A DNA stretch of 54,110 nucleotides from positions 1 to 54,110 of the forward strand of contig JAOALB010000078.1 in assembly GCA_025331125.1 (NCBI GenBank), in the 5' to 3' direction. The stretch is from Mycogone perniciosa (lineage: Eukaryota; Ascomycota; Sordariomycetes; Hypocreales; Hypocreaceae). The position numbers and the translations under genes were made by a program. Within the stretch, counting starts at the first letter, position 1. Every line of letters begins with the position of its first letter. The notes under the pieces were generated by a model. It ran no database searches, was not told the origin of the DNA, and saw only the letters and a list, made by a program, of their open reading frames with translations. Below, piece by piece: positions 1-11,200 of this stretch.

Positions 1-74
1 CATCCCTGACCTCTCTGTCAACATAAACCCACGAACCTCGGTTTATCCCTTGAGAATCAACCCGGATCGTCACA
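1..74 (+). repeat. Gypsy LTR, 3' end (little mutated)
   Basis: This is the last 74 bases of a gypsy-family LTR. It aligns with the 3' ends of the LTRs at 7622-8021, 25303-25679, 32934-33310 and 47711-48110, and ends in GGATCGTCACA where the mutated copies read GATTATTATA or GATTATTACA. Its base composition is close to normal, so it shows the least mutated form of this LTR terminus in the window. The rest of the LTR lies outside the window. TGT..ACA termini are visible across the family. Confidence 0.85.
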
Positions 75-76
75 TA

Positions 77-165
77 TGTGGAGCATAGAGAGATGAGAAA
101 TGAAGCTTGATTCTATAGGAGAATGTGCCGTAATGGCCTTGCTGCATATATATTTATTTATATAT
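77..165 (-). repeat. Copia-type LTR fragment
   Basis: This segment resembles the reverse complement of part of the Copia-B 3' LTR at about 21275-21345; both share AAGCTTGATTCTA and a following GCCGTAATGGCC-like stretch. It begins TGTGGAGC two bases after the gypsy LTR end. At about position 150 it changes abruptly from balanced composition into AT-rich sequence, so the mutated compartment starts here. The assignment to the Copia-B family rests on this alignment only. Confidence 0.6.
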
Positions 166-1174
166 TAATACTTTTAATTAAAAACAATTTTTAAATTTTT
201 TTTTTAAAAAGACTAATTTAATTTTTAAAAAATAATTATTTATAAATATACATTTTAATATTGAATTACTTTGATTTTCTTTTGAAATTTTTAAATTTAA
301 TATTTAATATTAACTTTTTTTATTATATTTTAAATAATGCATTTGTTTTTAAAAAGTTAATAAGGTTATTTTAATCTATAAAATAGATTATTTATGTAAA
401 ATGTTATATTATATTTATAGTTCAATTTCTATTTATATAATTATTTTTTATTTCATCATTAATACTTGTAAGATATCAACTTAATACTATCTCTAATAAT
501 AATATTAAAATATATATAAATACAGCTTTTCTATATATTTAACCTTTAAACTTATATTATTCAAATATATTCATATATTTCTTAACTTTGTTTATATTAA
601 TATTATTACAAGTAATTTTAAATAACCTTTGAAAAATAGTTTTTTATATTATTTTAATAATTAATTATAAAAACTCTATTAAGCTTTTTACCCTTTTATT
701 TATTTTTGAACTCTTTAAATTATATTTATAAAGTTAATTCTTTTATTATTTTAAACCTTTTATTATATATTTATAATATTTTCTCTTTAATTTAAGATTA
801 ATAGTTAAAGCTATTAAAATTTATATAAACTTTATATAAATCACTAATTATATAATTAAACACTATAACGTAATAGGCTATATAGACTTTATATTATTAG
901 ATTATTATATAGTTAAATATTATAAACATTAGTATTATATAATATACAATAAAATAAAAAGTAAATATAAATGCTTTTTTTCCTTCTTTTTCCCTGTTTT
1001 TCTATATAATGTCTTTAAGAAGTTATTAAAGAAATAGTGTAACAAAGCATTATACTATCACGCTAACAGGCAAAAGAATAAGCTAATAATTGCAATTCTA
1101 GCAATTATTATAATAGTACTAACTATATATAAAGAAAACATACTTGGAATATAATATATATCTATATAGTTACT
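166..1174. other. AT-rich relic DNA, no gene
   Basis: The stretch is extremely AT-rich with stops in all frames and many TpA steps. I see no reading frame, tRNA or recognisable repeat. It is probably transposon sequence mutated beyond recognition by eye. Confidence 0.7.
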
Positions 1175-1583
1175 TGTAATAATCTGGGTTAATTCTTAAT
1201 AGTTAAACCAAGGTTCTTAGGTTTATATTAATAGGGAGGTTAACGATCAATATTAAATAGGGTAATATAGTTATAATTTAATAAAATAAATAGTTTTAGT
1301 AAATATAATTTATTAATAACTATTTAAATAACTCTATTAAATAAATAATAAGCTAGTTATATATATATAAACGGAATCTATATATAATTATTAATATTTT
1401 AGTAAGTATTACTGTAATTATTATAATAATATGACAATTAAATAAATAATTATATATTTTAATATAATAACTGTTTAAAATAACTACTTTTAATATACAA
1501 CTTACTTTTTAATATTTAACTAATATAATTAATATTCTTTTATACCTTTATAACTTAATGTTTAATATAGTTAGGTTATAATA
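1175..1583 (-). repeat. Gypsy LTR, reverse orientation, RIP-degraded
   Basis: Read on the minus strand this is a complete but diverged gypsy LTR. The plus strand starts TGTAATAATCTGGGTTAA, the complement of the family's LTR 3' end, passes through the shared 3' half with its purine-flanked TATATAT segment (about 1350-1370), and finishes near GTTAGGTTATAATA, the complement of the TGTTACGACCTAAC-like LTR start. It is about 409 bp against 377-400 bp for other copies. No internal region adjoins it, so it is probably a solo LTR. I found no convincing target-site duplication. Confidence 0.7.
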
Positions 1584-2174
1584 TAATATCCTTTTTTTAG
1601 CTATTTATTATATTTAATAATTTATAGTTTATTTATATTACGTTAAATGTATATTATTATAAACTTATGAACATTTAATTTATATTAATAGTTTTAATAT
1701 TATATTTTTATTTTTTATCTTTCTATAGCTTAATATATTATATAAAGAATTGCTGTTTAAAATACAGTAAATATATTTATATTAATTATTTATATAATAA
1801 TATAAAACTTATATTAAACTTTTATATCTTTCTTTTAAGTTTCTTTTTTAATCTTATAGTTAAAGTTATTTTTAATATTAAATATTATTTCTAAATTATA
1901 ATATTTTAATTTTATTAAAAGATTAATAAAGAAACTTTTATTATTTTCTTATAAAGCCATTTTATAAATTGTAAACCGAAATAAATAAAGCTTTAAATTA
2001 TTTAAATCATTTCTATAATTAAAAATAATAAATGCAAATTAAAAGTAAAAAAATAATTAAATATAACTTGAAATCTTTAAAGAAACTAACAGATTTAAAG
2101 TAATAAAAATTAAAAGCTTTTTTAAAGGTTTCAAACTTTTAAAATATTAATCTTTTTACTTTTAATACTTTATT
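1584..2174. other. AT-rich relic DNA, no gene
   Basis: This is strongly AT-rich DNA with stops in every frame. Nothing recognisable is present except its composition. Confidence 0.65.
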
Positions 2175-2827
2175 AAAGGTAACTAATATACCTAATACAC
2201 TTATACTCCTTTTTACTAGCTTACCTAAGAAAAGTTGGTTGTTTATTTAAACAACTATAATACCAAAGAGTATATACCCTGGTATATAGTATATCTAGAG
2301 GGGTATATACCGCTATAAAGGACAGGCAGTATAGGGTCCCCTATATAACGCTAGCCCTTCGCCTCACTATATTAACCTAGCTGCATATAAGTTAGTAAAG
2401 CGGCAAGTTTAAGTTTCATAATACCGTATTACTTATTTTGTCGAGAGGGAATCGGCACTCTAAATGTATATATATATATACACCAACAATAACCTAAATA
2501 AAGCGCAGGAACCGCGCTTTTAATAAAACTATAAAGCTGCAGTTAAGTAATATAAAGACTAAAAGATACTGTAAATTATTTAATTATAATATCTGCAGCT
2601 AAAAGCAACTAATAGTTACCTTTTTCTACCTTAATAGCTATAAAATTATTAATAAAGTAATAAATTAAAAGAGAATATAGGTTAATGTATTATTAAATTA
2701 AATTTATTTATTTTGTTTTTATACTTTTATCGTTTTTTAATTTAATATTTATTGAAATAAATAATTAATTTTTTTAAATAGGCTAATAAAAAGGAGTATA
2801 AGTGTATTAAATATATTAATTACATTT
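2175..2827. mobile_element. Non-autonomous TIR DNA transposon, copy 1
   Basis: The two ends form a long terminal inverted repeat. The left end (about 2178-2225) contains ATACACTTATACTCCTTTTT and the right end (about 2775-2825) contains its complement, AAAAAGGAGTATAAGTGTAT. The repeat appears to extend inward to roughly 100 bp and includes a subterminal palindrome around GTTGTTTAAATAAACAAC. A second copy ends at 32640 and shares the internal part (2431-2700 against about 32251-32500). There is no coding frame, so it is a MITE-like or deletion-derivative element. The superfamily is not assigned because I could not fix a target duplication. Confidence 0.8.
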
Positions 2828-3208
2828 AATAAAACCCTCCCTATTAATATTTACAAATAAAAAGAGTTAATTTTAATAAAACACTTATCCTATTAATCTT
2901 TTTAATATTAGTATAGTAATCCCTTAAAGTAAATATAAATAAATAAAAATAATAATAAACAGAGTATATTATAAAAAAAAGAAAACTAAAAATAAAATTA
3001 CTATTATATATACTATTAATATCCCTATATTTAATTTATATTAAATTATCCTTTTTATATTAAAACTGCTATAATTAAATGCTTTTATTTTAATAATTTA
3101 TATTTATTGCCAGGTATTTTAAACTGCTATCCGCTTATTTTATATTAATTATTTTATTATTTAAATAAAGATGCAGATTTCATTTCAAATATTATTTTCA
3201 GTAAATTT
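2828..3208. other. AT-rich relic DNA, no gene
   Basis: AT-rich spacer between the TIR element and the Copia-A LTR. I see no gene or recognisable repeat. Confidence 0.6.
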
Positions 3209-3787
3209 TGTTAAAAAGGAGGGCTAAAAAGTAAGGATTTTAGTGTATTTAGGTAACCTTCCTATTCTGGCTAGACCTGGAATTAGGCCTGACGCTAGGA
3301 CCAAGTTTAGGAGGAACTTCAGTGTAAGTCAGGAAATCTCTGTTATCTTTAACAATAACAATTAAGCTAGGACTAGCTATCCCGCCTACCCTAGACTCAA
3401 TATAATGGCCACTATAGCTATTGTGAAAAATCTAACTAATATGGTTTCCTGTTTATATAGCCGTGAGTCAATTTGGCCGATTTCCTATATAAATAAATTT
3501 TGCAGAAAATAGGAATAGGGCCATAAACCTAATTCTGCCGCTATATTCCTATCATCTAATTAAAGGACTATTATAGAAGACAAAGCTATTATTTATACAA
3601 TAACTTTTACACTAGCCGTATATACATTAAATATTCTATAGCTTCTAGCTATTAGATTATTTACAATTTAATTGTTTATTTATTATTAACTTAACTAAAC
3701 TCTCAATTATTTCCTATTACTATATTATATACAGTTTCCTAAAAGCTGCATATAAATAAGGTTTAGTATAACCTTATAATTTTAATA
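3209..3787 (+). repeat. Copia-A 5' LTR, copy 1
   Basis: The segment starts TGTTAAAAAGGAGGG and ends TTTTAATA, and aligns end to end with the LTR at 44724-45305, which ends TTTTAACA. Directly after it comes GGTTATAAGC. This resembles the complement of the anticodon arm of initiator tRNA-Met, the half-tRNA primer site known from copia-type elements. The match between the two copies is clear, with copy 1 carrying many more C-to-T and G-to-A changes. Confidence 0.8.
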
Positions 3788-6700
3788 GGTTATAAGCTTA
3801 AGAGAGTTTTCTTTAAATCTCTATTAATAGATTTTTTCTAGTAGTTACAGCACTTCCCTTAACGCTATTATAGCACTTATAGCAGGTTTTTTTATAATAC
3901 TTATCTTAATGCTTATATTAATCCTTTTAAGATTTTAACTATTTAAAGCTATTTTTAGGCTCCTACTGTAAATACTATTATAGTTATAGTAATACTATTT
4001 ATATTATTACCTTTATATACTATATAGTATATTCCCTATTTATATAGGATATATGTTTAATATTAGCAGTATAAGTTAACCTATTAAAGCTCTTAGTAGC
4101 CTTATTTCCTTAATTAAAGATAATAGCTCTCTCTGGCAGTAAAGGGATCTATTTATTTAAGTATAGAATATAAAATAAGAGCTTTAGGTATAGAGGGCTT
4201 TTACTAAGATAGTAAAGGTATAGTTAAAGGGTTAAAATAATACTATAACTTAGCTATTTAATACTTTAGCTAGCCTAGCTGCTACTATTTTAAGTCTTTA
4301 ACTTTAACAGACTATAAATCTAATAGATATTAATCTTATAGCCTTTATTTTAATCCTAATATAAACTCTTACCTTTATTCCTATACCTATTTAAGTTTTA
4401 TTTTCATTAATTCCTGTCAGACCATAAATCCTGCAAAAGTAAAGCTCTATACAATCTGCGTAAATAAATAACCTTATATACTATATAACACACCCCCCAG
4501 GTGCGATAGTCTTAATAAAGCGCCTGAATTCCCTATAATTCTATATATTAAAGGCAGGGCGCAGAGGACTTTTTCTGCTAACCTTTTCAATTACTATAGC
4601 TGCGGTGCCTAGATCTGGTTAAACTAGGTCTTTGCCTAGATTTAGCTAGATCCAGGATTATTTTAGTGTCTTTTAACTCCTTTAAACAAAGTCGAACTTA
4701 CAACCTGGAGCTATATCGGATAATTTCGCGCGAAACGATACCGGGCTTATAACTACCAGACCACAAATCCTGCAAAAGTAAAGCTCTATACAATCTGCGT
4801 AAATAAGTGACCTTATATGCTATATAACAATTCCTTAACTTTAAACTACTATTTTAACTTTAAATAATAGTTTTATTAAAAAGGCATTAAAAAAGGTTTA
4901 TAGTTTTCTAGAAAGCTATAAGCTAATAGGTTTTAATAACTTTAATTAATAGAAATAGTCTTTAAATATTATATTAAAGGCTATAGATTACTATACCGTT
5001 ATAGAAAATGTTATAGTTACTGATTTTTTATTTAATTTAAAATAGGCCTTATTACTTATATTAATTAAAGATAGCTTAATAGCTATTCCTACTATATCTA
5101 TTACTTAAGTTTAAAGCCTAAATAAAGCATTTTTAGTATTATAGAGACTATATAGTTACTTTAATATACTTTAAAGAGATTCCCTTTATAGGGAATTTTA
5201 TTTATTGAATTACAGTAATTATAAAGGATCTTTAACTAAATTTAACGCTACTTTTAATAGCTTATTAGCTAAGTTAACTATTAGGCAACTAATTAAAGGT
5301 TTTAATATTTAGTTTTTTATAGCAGATATATTAAAAGAGACTAAGAATTTATCTTTTACTGCATATAAGGTTAATAAAGCCTTAAGGCCTTTTAAACCCT
5401 TTAAAGATTAATTAGTATCTCTTAAATTTAAAGGCCGAAAACTAGCTTTTAACTCCTATAAAAGGAAAAGAAATCAAAAGAATTAAAACAATAATTAAAA
5501 ATGAACTAAAGAGGATTATACTTTTACTAGTATATATAATCTAGTTATTAAAGGGTATAGCTTAATAGAGCTATTAGAAGATTCCTTTACTGAATCTATT
5601 ATTAGTTTAAATAGTAATCGAAATCTTCTATAAGCCCTAAACGCTAAAAAAGGGAAAAAGTCTTTAAAATCCCCTAACTCCCCTAAACTTCCTATTTAAA
5701 ATAGTCTATTATATAATACTAGATCTACAGTTTATATAGTTAATTCTAGAAAATAGTATATACACTATAAACCTAATAATAGGGAACTTAGTATTATTTA
5801 TATTAAAAGGGGTCCTATTACACTTAAAAGAATCAATATAGCCACTTTTAATATCCTTAATAAAGATAATTAATATACAAAGATAATGCTATTAAATACC
5901 TTTTATTGCCTATAGCTAAATATAAACCTTATAAGTAGTTTAATGCATTATTAAGCTAAAGGATATATATAATATAATACTCTTTTTATGAAAACTATAT
6001 AGTTAATAGGGCTATTAAATCCCTTAAAATATAGTTTTTTCCTTATAATTAAAAGATATACTACCCTATACAGCTATATAAATAGCTATAGAGTTTATAG
6101 CTCTATATAGGTTTAAATTCCTGCTATTAGCAAGGAAAAGGCTTAAAAATATATCGCTATTCTAGAAGTAACAGCTTTAAAAAAACAACCAACTAAATCT
6201 AGTCCTAGGCTTATAAAGAAAAATAATCCTAAAGGAAAAGATCTCTTTAAACTCCCTAAAACCCCAGGCCAAACTAAAGGAAAAGGGGCCTTATATGCCC
6301 CTATTTCCTAAAGAAATAAAGGGGAATAAGCCTATAGAGGATACATTTATAAAGGAAAGGCCCTATATACCTAAGGAATCGTCTATTATTAAAGAACTAA
6401 AAGTTGTTAAGCTATCTAAACTAAAGGGAAATACTATTATTAACAGTAATTCTAGCTATAAGCTGCTAAAGCTAGCCCTCTTATAGTATAAAAGACTAAA
6501 TTATATTAGTTTAAGTTTAGTAAAAAGATTACTAAAATAACTACTAGAATTTTTAACTTGAATTCTATTAAAGAGACTAAATTCCTTTGCCTAGTATATA
6601 ATAAAGGAAAAGCTATTAAAAGGCTTAATTTAAAGCTAATTCCTAATCTACTAGCCTCTCTAAATTATCTAAAAGCTAATACTTTCTCTATAAAGCCAGT

Positions 6701-7621
6701 ACCTTATAACAAGGCCCCTATTAGTCTTTTAATTATCAATAGAAAATCAAGATATAGGTGGCTATTCCTTTTAAAAGATTATAGTAGACCTACCCTTTTA
6801 GCTATTATATAAAGCTTTATAAATAGCCTGAAAACGCAGTATAACCAGTATTTTAAGGAATTTTATTATAATAGCAGAAAGGAAATTAATCAGGAACTTT
6901 AAACCTAGTTCTTTTCTTTAAAAATTACATATTCCTATAGCAGCCTTTATATTTACGAATAGAATCGTTTAATAAAACACTTTATTAAAGTTTTATTAAA
7001 TAGGCTATAGGCTACTATTATAGCGGCTAACCTGCTACTATATCTTTAGAATTTTATTATTACTGCAGTTCTTGAATTAATTAACTATACAGCTATTATT
7101 AATAGGGACTTTACCCTTTATTAAAAATTATATAAAGACTTAAACTTTAATAAAGATTATAAACCTAATCTATAAAGATATAGGATTATTGGCTGTTATT
7201 ATAAAGTATTTATTTTATAAAAATAGAAGGCTAAAGGCTATAAATTAGCCTTTAAAACTAAAACTAAAAGACTACTAGCAGTCTTAAGTAATAATACTTA
7301 CTTTATTTATATTCCAACTAAATATATAGTCTTTAAATCGTGAACTATAAAGCTATATAAAGATAAAATTCCTAAGCTTTAAATCTTAAAGCCTACTATA
7401 AGTTAAAATAATAAAGAATTAAAAGGAGAAATAAAGCTAGATTTTATAAATTAAATAATTCCTAGCTTTTAAGATATTAATCCCTTACTCCTTAACCTTA
7501 TTTTAAAGGGAGTACCTACTACTATTCCGTTTAGTCCTATACTAGTTATATAAGACTCTGCAGTTATAAAGGATCCTATAAATATAGATATATCCTATTT
7601 TTTTATAATAGTATTAAAAGG
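3788..7621 (+). pseudogene. Copia-A internal region: gag, protease, integrase (broken, 3' truncated)
   Basis: Remnant polyprotein of a Ty1/copia retrotransposon. The gag-like part lies at about 4860-5600. A protease-like motif, degraded from D-S/T-G to a form reading VNSR, is near 5735-5755. Integrase-like residues (YRWLFLLKDYS) are near 6745-6780, followed by the integrase-to-RT linker up to 7620. Reverse transcriptase and 3' LTR are absent because Gypsy-1 begins at 7622. Stops occur every few dozen codons; the longest open stretches are 6295-6486 and 6558-6812. The same region at 45306-47710 is less mutated. Copy 1 also lacks about 100 bp present in copy 2 (near 46410-46520), and it contains the TRIM insertion. 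Confidence 0.75.
4415..4829 (-). mobile_element. TRIM: 415-bp miniature copia-type LTR element
   Basis: Two 76-bp direct repeats (4415-4490 and 4754-4829) bound the element. A perfect 5-bp target duplication ATTCC flanks it (4410-4414 and 4830-4834). Read on the minus strand, the 5' LTR (4829-4754) is followed at once by GTTATAAGCCCGG, a copia-like half-tRNA primer site. A purine tract, CTGGGGGG, sits just before the 3' LTR (4490-4415), as expected for a polypurine tract. No coding frame exists in the roughly 263-bp interior. The second Copia-A copy at about 45940 lacks the insertion and serves as an empty site. The element is much less AT-rich than its host, so it is young or too short for efficient RIP. 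Confidence 0.85.
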
Positions 7622-8021
7622 TGTTATGACCCGACCCTTTTATGGCCGCATAAAGGGTTTAAGGCGGTATATACCCCGGAAGAACAATAGAATAACCGTT
7701 TAATTAAGAAGGATTACTTGGATTATTGTAAACTATAGATTACTGGGATTACAGAATATAAGTTAAGGTGATTTAATATAACTGTAATCTATACGCGATC
7801 TAAATATATTTATTATACATCTCTTTTATATATAAGACTAGATAAGTTATAATTATTTAATATAGTTATTTAAATAGTTGTTAATAATTGTATTTACTAG
7901 AACTGCCTATTTTATAGAATTGTAACTATATTACCCTGCTTAGTATTTATCTTTAACCTTTCTATTAATATAGACCTATAAACTTTAATTTAACTATTAA
8001 GAATTAACCTAGATTATTATA
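7622..8021 (+). repeat. Gypsy-1 5' LTR (U3 type A)
   Basis: This 400-bp LTR begins TGTTATGACCCGACCC and ends GATTATTATA, matching 47711-48110 in length and sequence. Its first part holds an inverted repeat, ACCCTTTTAT-GGCCGC-ATAAAGGGT. The 3' half (from about 7802) is shared with all other gypsy LTRs in the window, while the 5' part differs from types B, C and D. Confidence 0.85.
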
Positions 8022-8249
8022 CGTTAACGACTTTTATTTAAAAGGCTATTAAAAATCTTAAATAATATTATAAATATATCTACTACAGTATCCTCTTTTA
8101 ATAATCCTAACACCTTACCCTTTATTCTGCCTCTTTACTAAAGGCAGGATAATAATAGAGATAATAATATAAGTAAAAGCAAAGATAAAGATAAAGTTAA
8201 TAAAACGGAATAACTTTATATTTGCATAAAAGAAGCCTTTTAATAAATA

Positions 8250-11200
8250 AAAGCTAATTATATAAAATAGGAATAACGCTATTAATATTTAATTACTGAA
8301 AACGCTAGACTTTAATAAATAATTCACTAATAGTAAGTAACTATTATAAATTTACAGAATTAGGCCCCATTTACTTTAAACCTTATACTAAACTATAGAG
8401 GGAATTAACCTTTAAGGGACTTGAAAGAGTCGCTTAAAATGCAGCCCTTTAAACCCTTTAATGGAAGTATTATAGCACTTTAACTGTTTCTCACTTAACT
8501 ATATAACTATTTTACCTACTTTTTAACTAGCTTTAGTATAGAGACTCGTAAAATCCTTTTAGCTGCTAAACAATTTAAAGGAAACGCCTTAAAGTAGTTT
8601 AAACCTATTTAAAGGGATTTCTTTAATAATAAAAGCAAAGCTAATAAATAAATACAGCTTATATTTACTAGCTATAATTAATTTAAACAAAAATGAAAAA
8701 ATATCTTTAATAATATTAATAAAGAATATACTATAGAAAATAAATTTATAAACTTAGTTTAAAAAAGAAAATGCTTTAACTATATTATATACTTTAAAAA
8801 CTATACTTTTAAAGTTAAATAAAGAAACTTTACTTTTATTAAACGCTTTTATAATAGATTTAAATTAAAAGTTAAAAGGGAAGTTTATAAATTCTCTTGC
8901 AATAAAGGTATTATTAAGTTTATTAAAAAATATATAAACGTAAATAATTTACTTTATAAACTTTATTTAAATATAAAAAAAGGATAACAGTAATCTAGAT
9001 AAGTTTATAAGTATTAAAGATATATAAACTAAAGTAAAAAGCAATAAGAATATATTGCTAGCTTTAATAATAAAAGACCTAGTTAAATAGATCTAAATGC
9101 TATTTAAAAAAGAAAGGTAAAGGTTATCTATTATAACTGTAATAAACTAGGATATATTTTAAAGGACTATAAAGCTCTATAAAAGCTAAAAATTAATAAA
9201 CCCTGGAAGCCTATATTAAAACTTAAATAAAAAGTTAATATAATTTTAAAAGCTATTAATTATATATTACTTAGCTAGACTATATACTATAATAATAACT
9301 GCCTTATTTATAAAACTAGTAAAGATAAAAGTAGATAGTACCTAAAACAACGTAAAAAGATATTTATAATAAATTAAAAGGGATACTAGTTAAGACTTAG
9401 ATCTTTAACTTTTAAAGATATTCTTAAAGAAAATAAAATAAATAAGTATTTACTATACCTAGATAGTTTAACAGAACAAAACCTAAACTTTAGCTATATA
9501 AAGTTAAATAAAAATAATAGTATTTTAAATAAATAAATAGTTATTGTAATTAAGTATTAATATTTTAACTAAATTACTGTAAATAATAAAGGATAAACTA
9601 ATAGCAGTAACTTTAATAATAAAAATAAAAATAACCCTTTATAATATAGACTATTATTATATAGTGCTATACCTTTAAAACTAGAAAATATATTACTTAT
9701 AAACAGTAACTTTAAAGGTAAGCTAAATAAATATTACCTAAACCTAATTAAAAGGGTTACTATAGGTATATAGTAAAACGGGATAAACCTATACCTTTAT
9801 AAATAGCTTTATATACAAAATAAAGCTAATAATAAAATAGCTATTAAAGTTATCCCAGTTACTTTAACTATACGCGAAAAACCTATATACCTTTATATAT
9901 AAAGAGACTATACTATAAATAACCTTATTTATAAAAAGCACTATACTATATTTTAAGTTACTTATATTATATATAAGTATATAGTATATTTTCAAGAGAA
10001 AGTAAAGTATAATACATTCTTAATTAAAATCCTATTTTACTTTATAAAATAAATATAAAATTATAATACTTTTAAAGAGTAGATTATAATTATATAATAT
10101 TAAAACTTTAAGATTATTATTATTAAACTAAATACTAAAACTTTAAAGGAATATTATTAGCTATAAGGATTTAAAGGATATAAGTCTAAAGGATATTATA
10201 TTTACCGCTAAAAGAAATTAATAAAATAGCATTTCCGCTATAATAAAAGGTTTAAATACAATTAATATTATTATTTAAAATATAATAGTTTAAGGTATAT
10301 TATATATAAATAAAATAAATTAAAGGATTAGTATATATAATAAACTAATAATACTTTATATTTATTACTAGACTATATATACTGCTAAAAGAATAAATAC
10401 GCTATTTACTTACAGGAAAAACTTTAAAAATAGTAAATATAAAAGTATATAAGGTATAAACCAACTTTAAAGGATAAAGAGATTAATTAGATTATAAAAA
10501 AGCTATATAGAAACTAGTTTAATTTTATTACCTATAAAGGAACCGCCTATAGTAAAAAAAGGTAGCATTTACTTTAAAGAACCTTAATTAATTGCAAAAT
10601 CTGCGCAAAAAGAAAAGAATTAGGAAATAATTAATATTACCTATAAAAGGGCTATAAAGTAATAATTAATAAATTATATCTCTTAAAATATTAAATAATA
10701 AAAGTAATAATAAAGATTTACTATATTTTAAATTAAAGATAATAGTTAAAGGATATCGGCTATATATATTAATAAATAGCGGAGCGATAGGTAATTTTAT
10801 TGCACCTATCACTATAAATCGCTTATAGTTACTTTAAAAAGAGAAACCTAGACTATATTAACTTTATTAAACAAAAAGAGGAGCCTTTATATATAATAAT
10901 AAATAAGTTAAGCGAAAAAATAATTATTTTAAGCTTAAAATCGCTAAATATAAAAGAGTAGTGTTTTGCAATATAGTAAATATTAATAGGTATAATATTA
11001 TTCTCAGTTATTTTTAGTTAAAACGCAATAACCTTAATATTAATTAGGAGAATAGCTAGCTTTATTAGTGCAATAATAGAGCTTCCCTAGCGATTAAAAC
11101 TATTTAAAAGGCTTTAGCTATAAAGCAGAAATCCTATATAAAACCTTTAAATATACTAAAAAAAGGAATTAAAAAAGTTACCTTTAATTTAACTATAGAA

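Noticed and set aside
4680..4770. tRNA-like or SINE-like stretch (TTCGAC, CTTATAAC loop, TGGTCTGGTAG)
   Set aside because: The similarity is better explained as the half-tRNA primer site and LTR end of the TRIM. No full cloverleaf could be drawn.
6295..6812. Two short open frames in the left AT block
   Set aside because: They are surviving windows of the Copia-A polyprotein, not independent genes.
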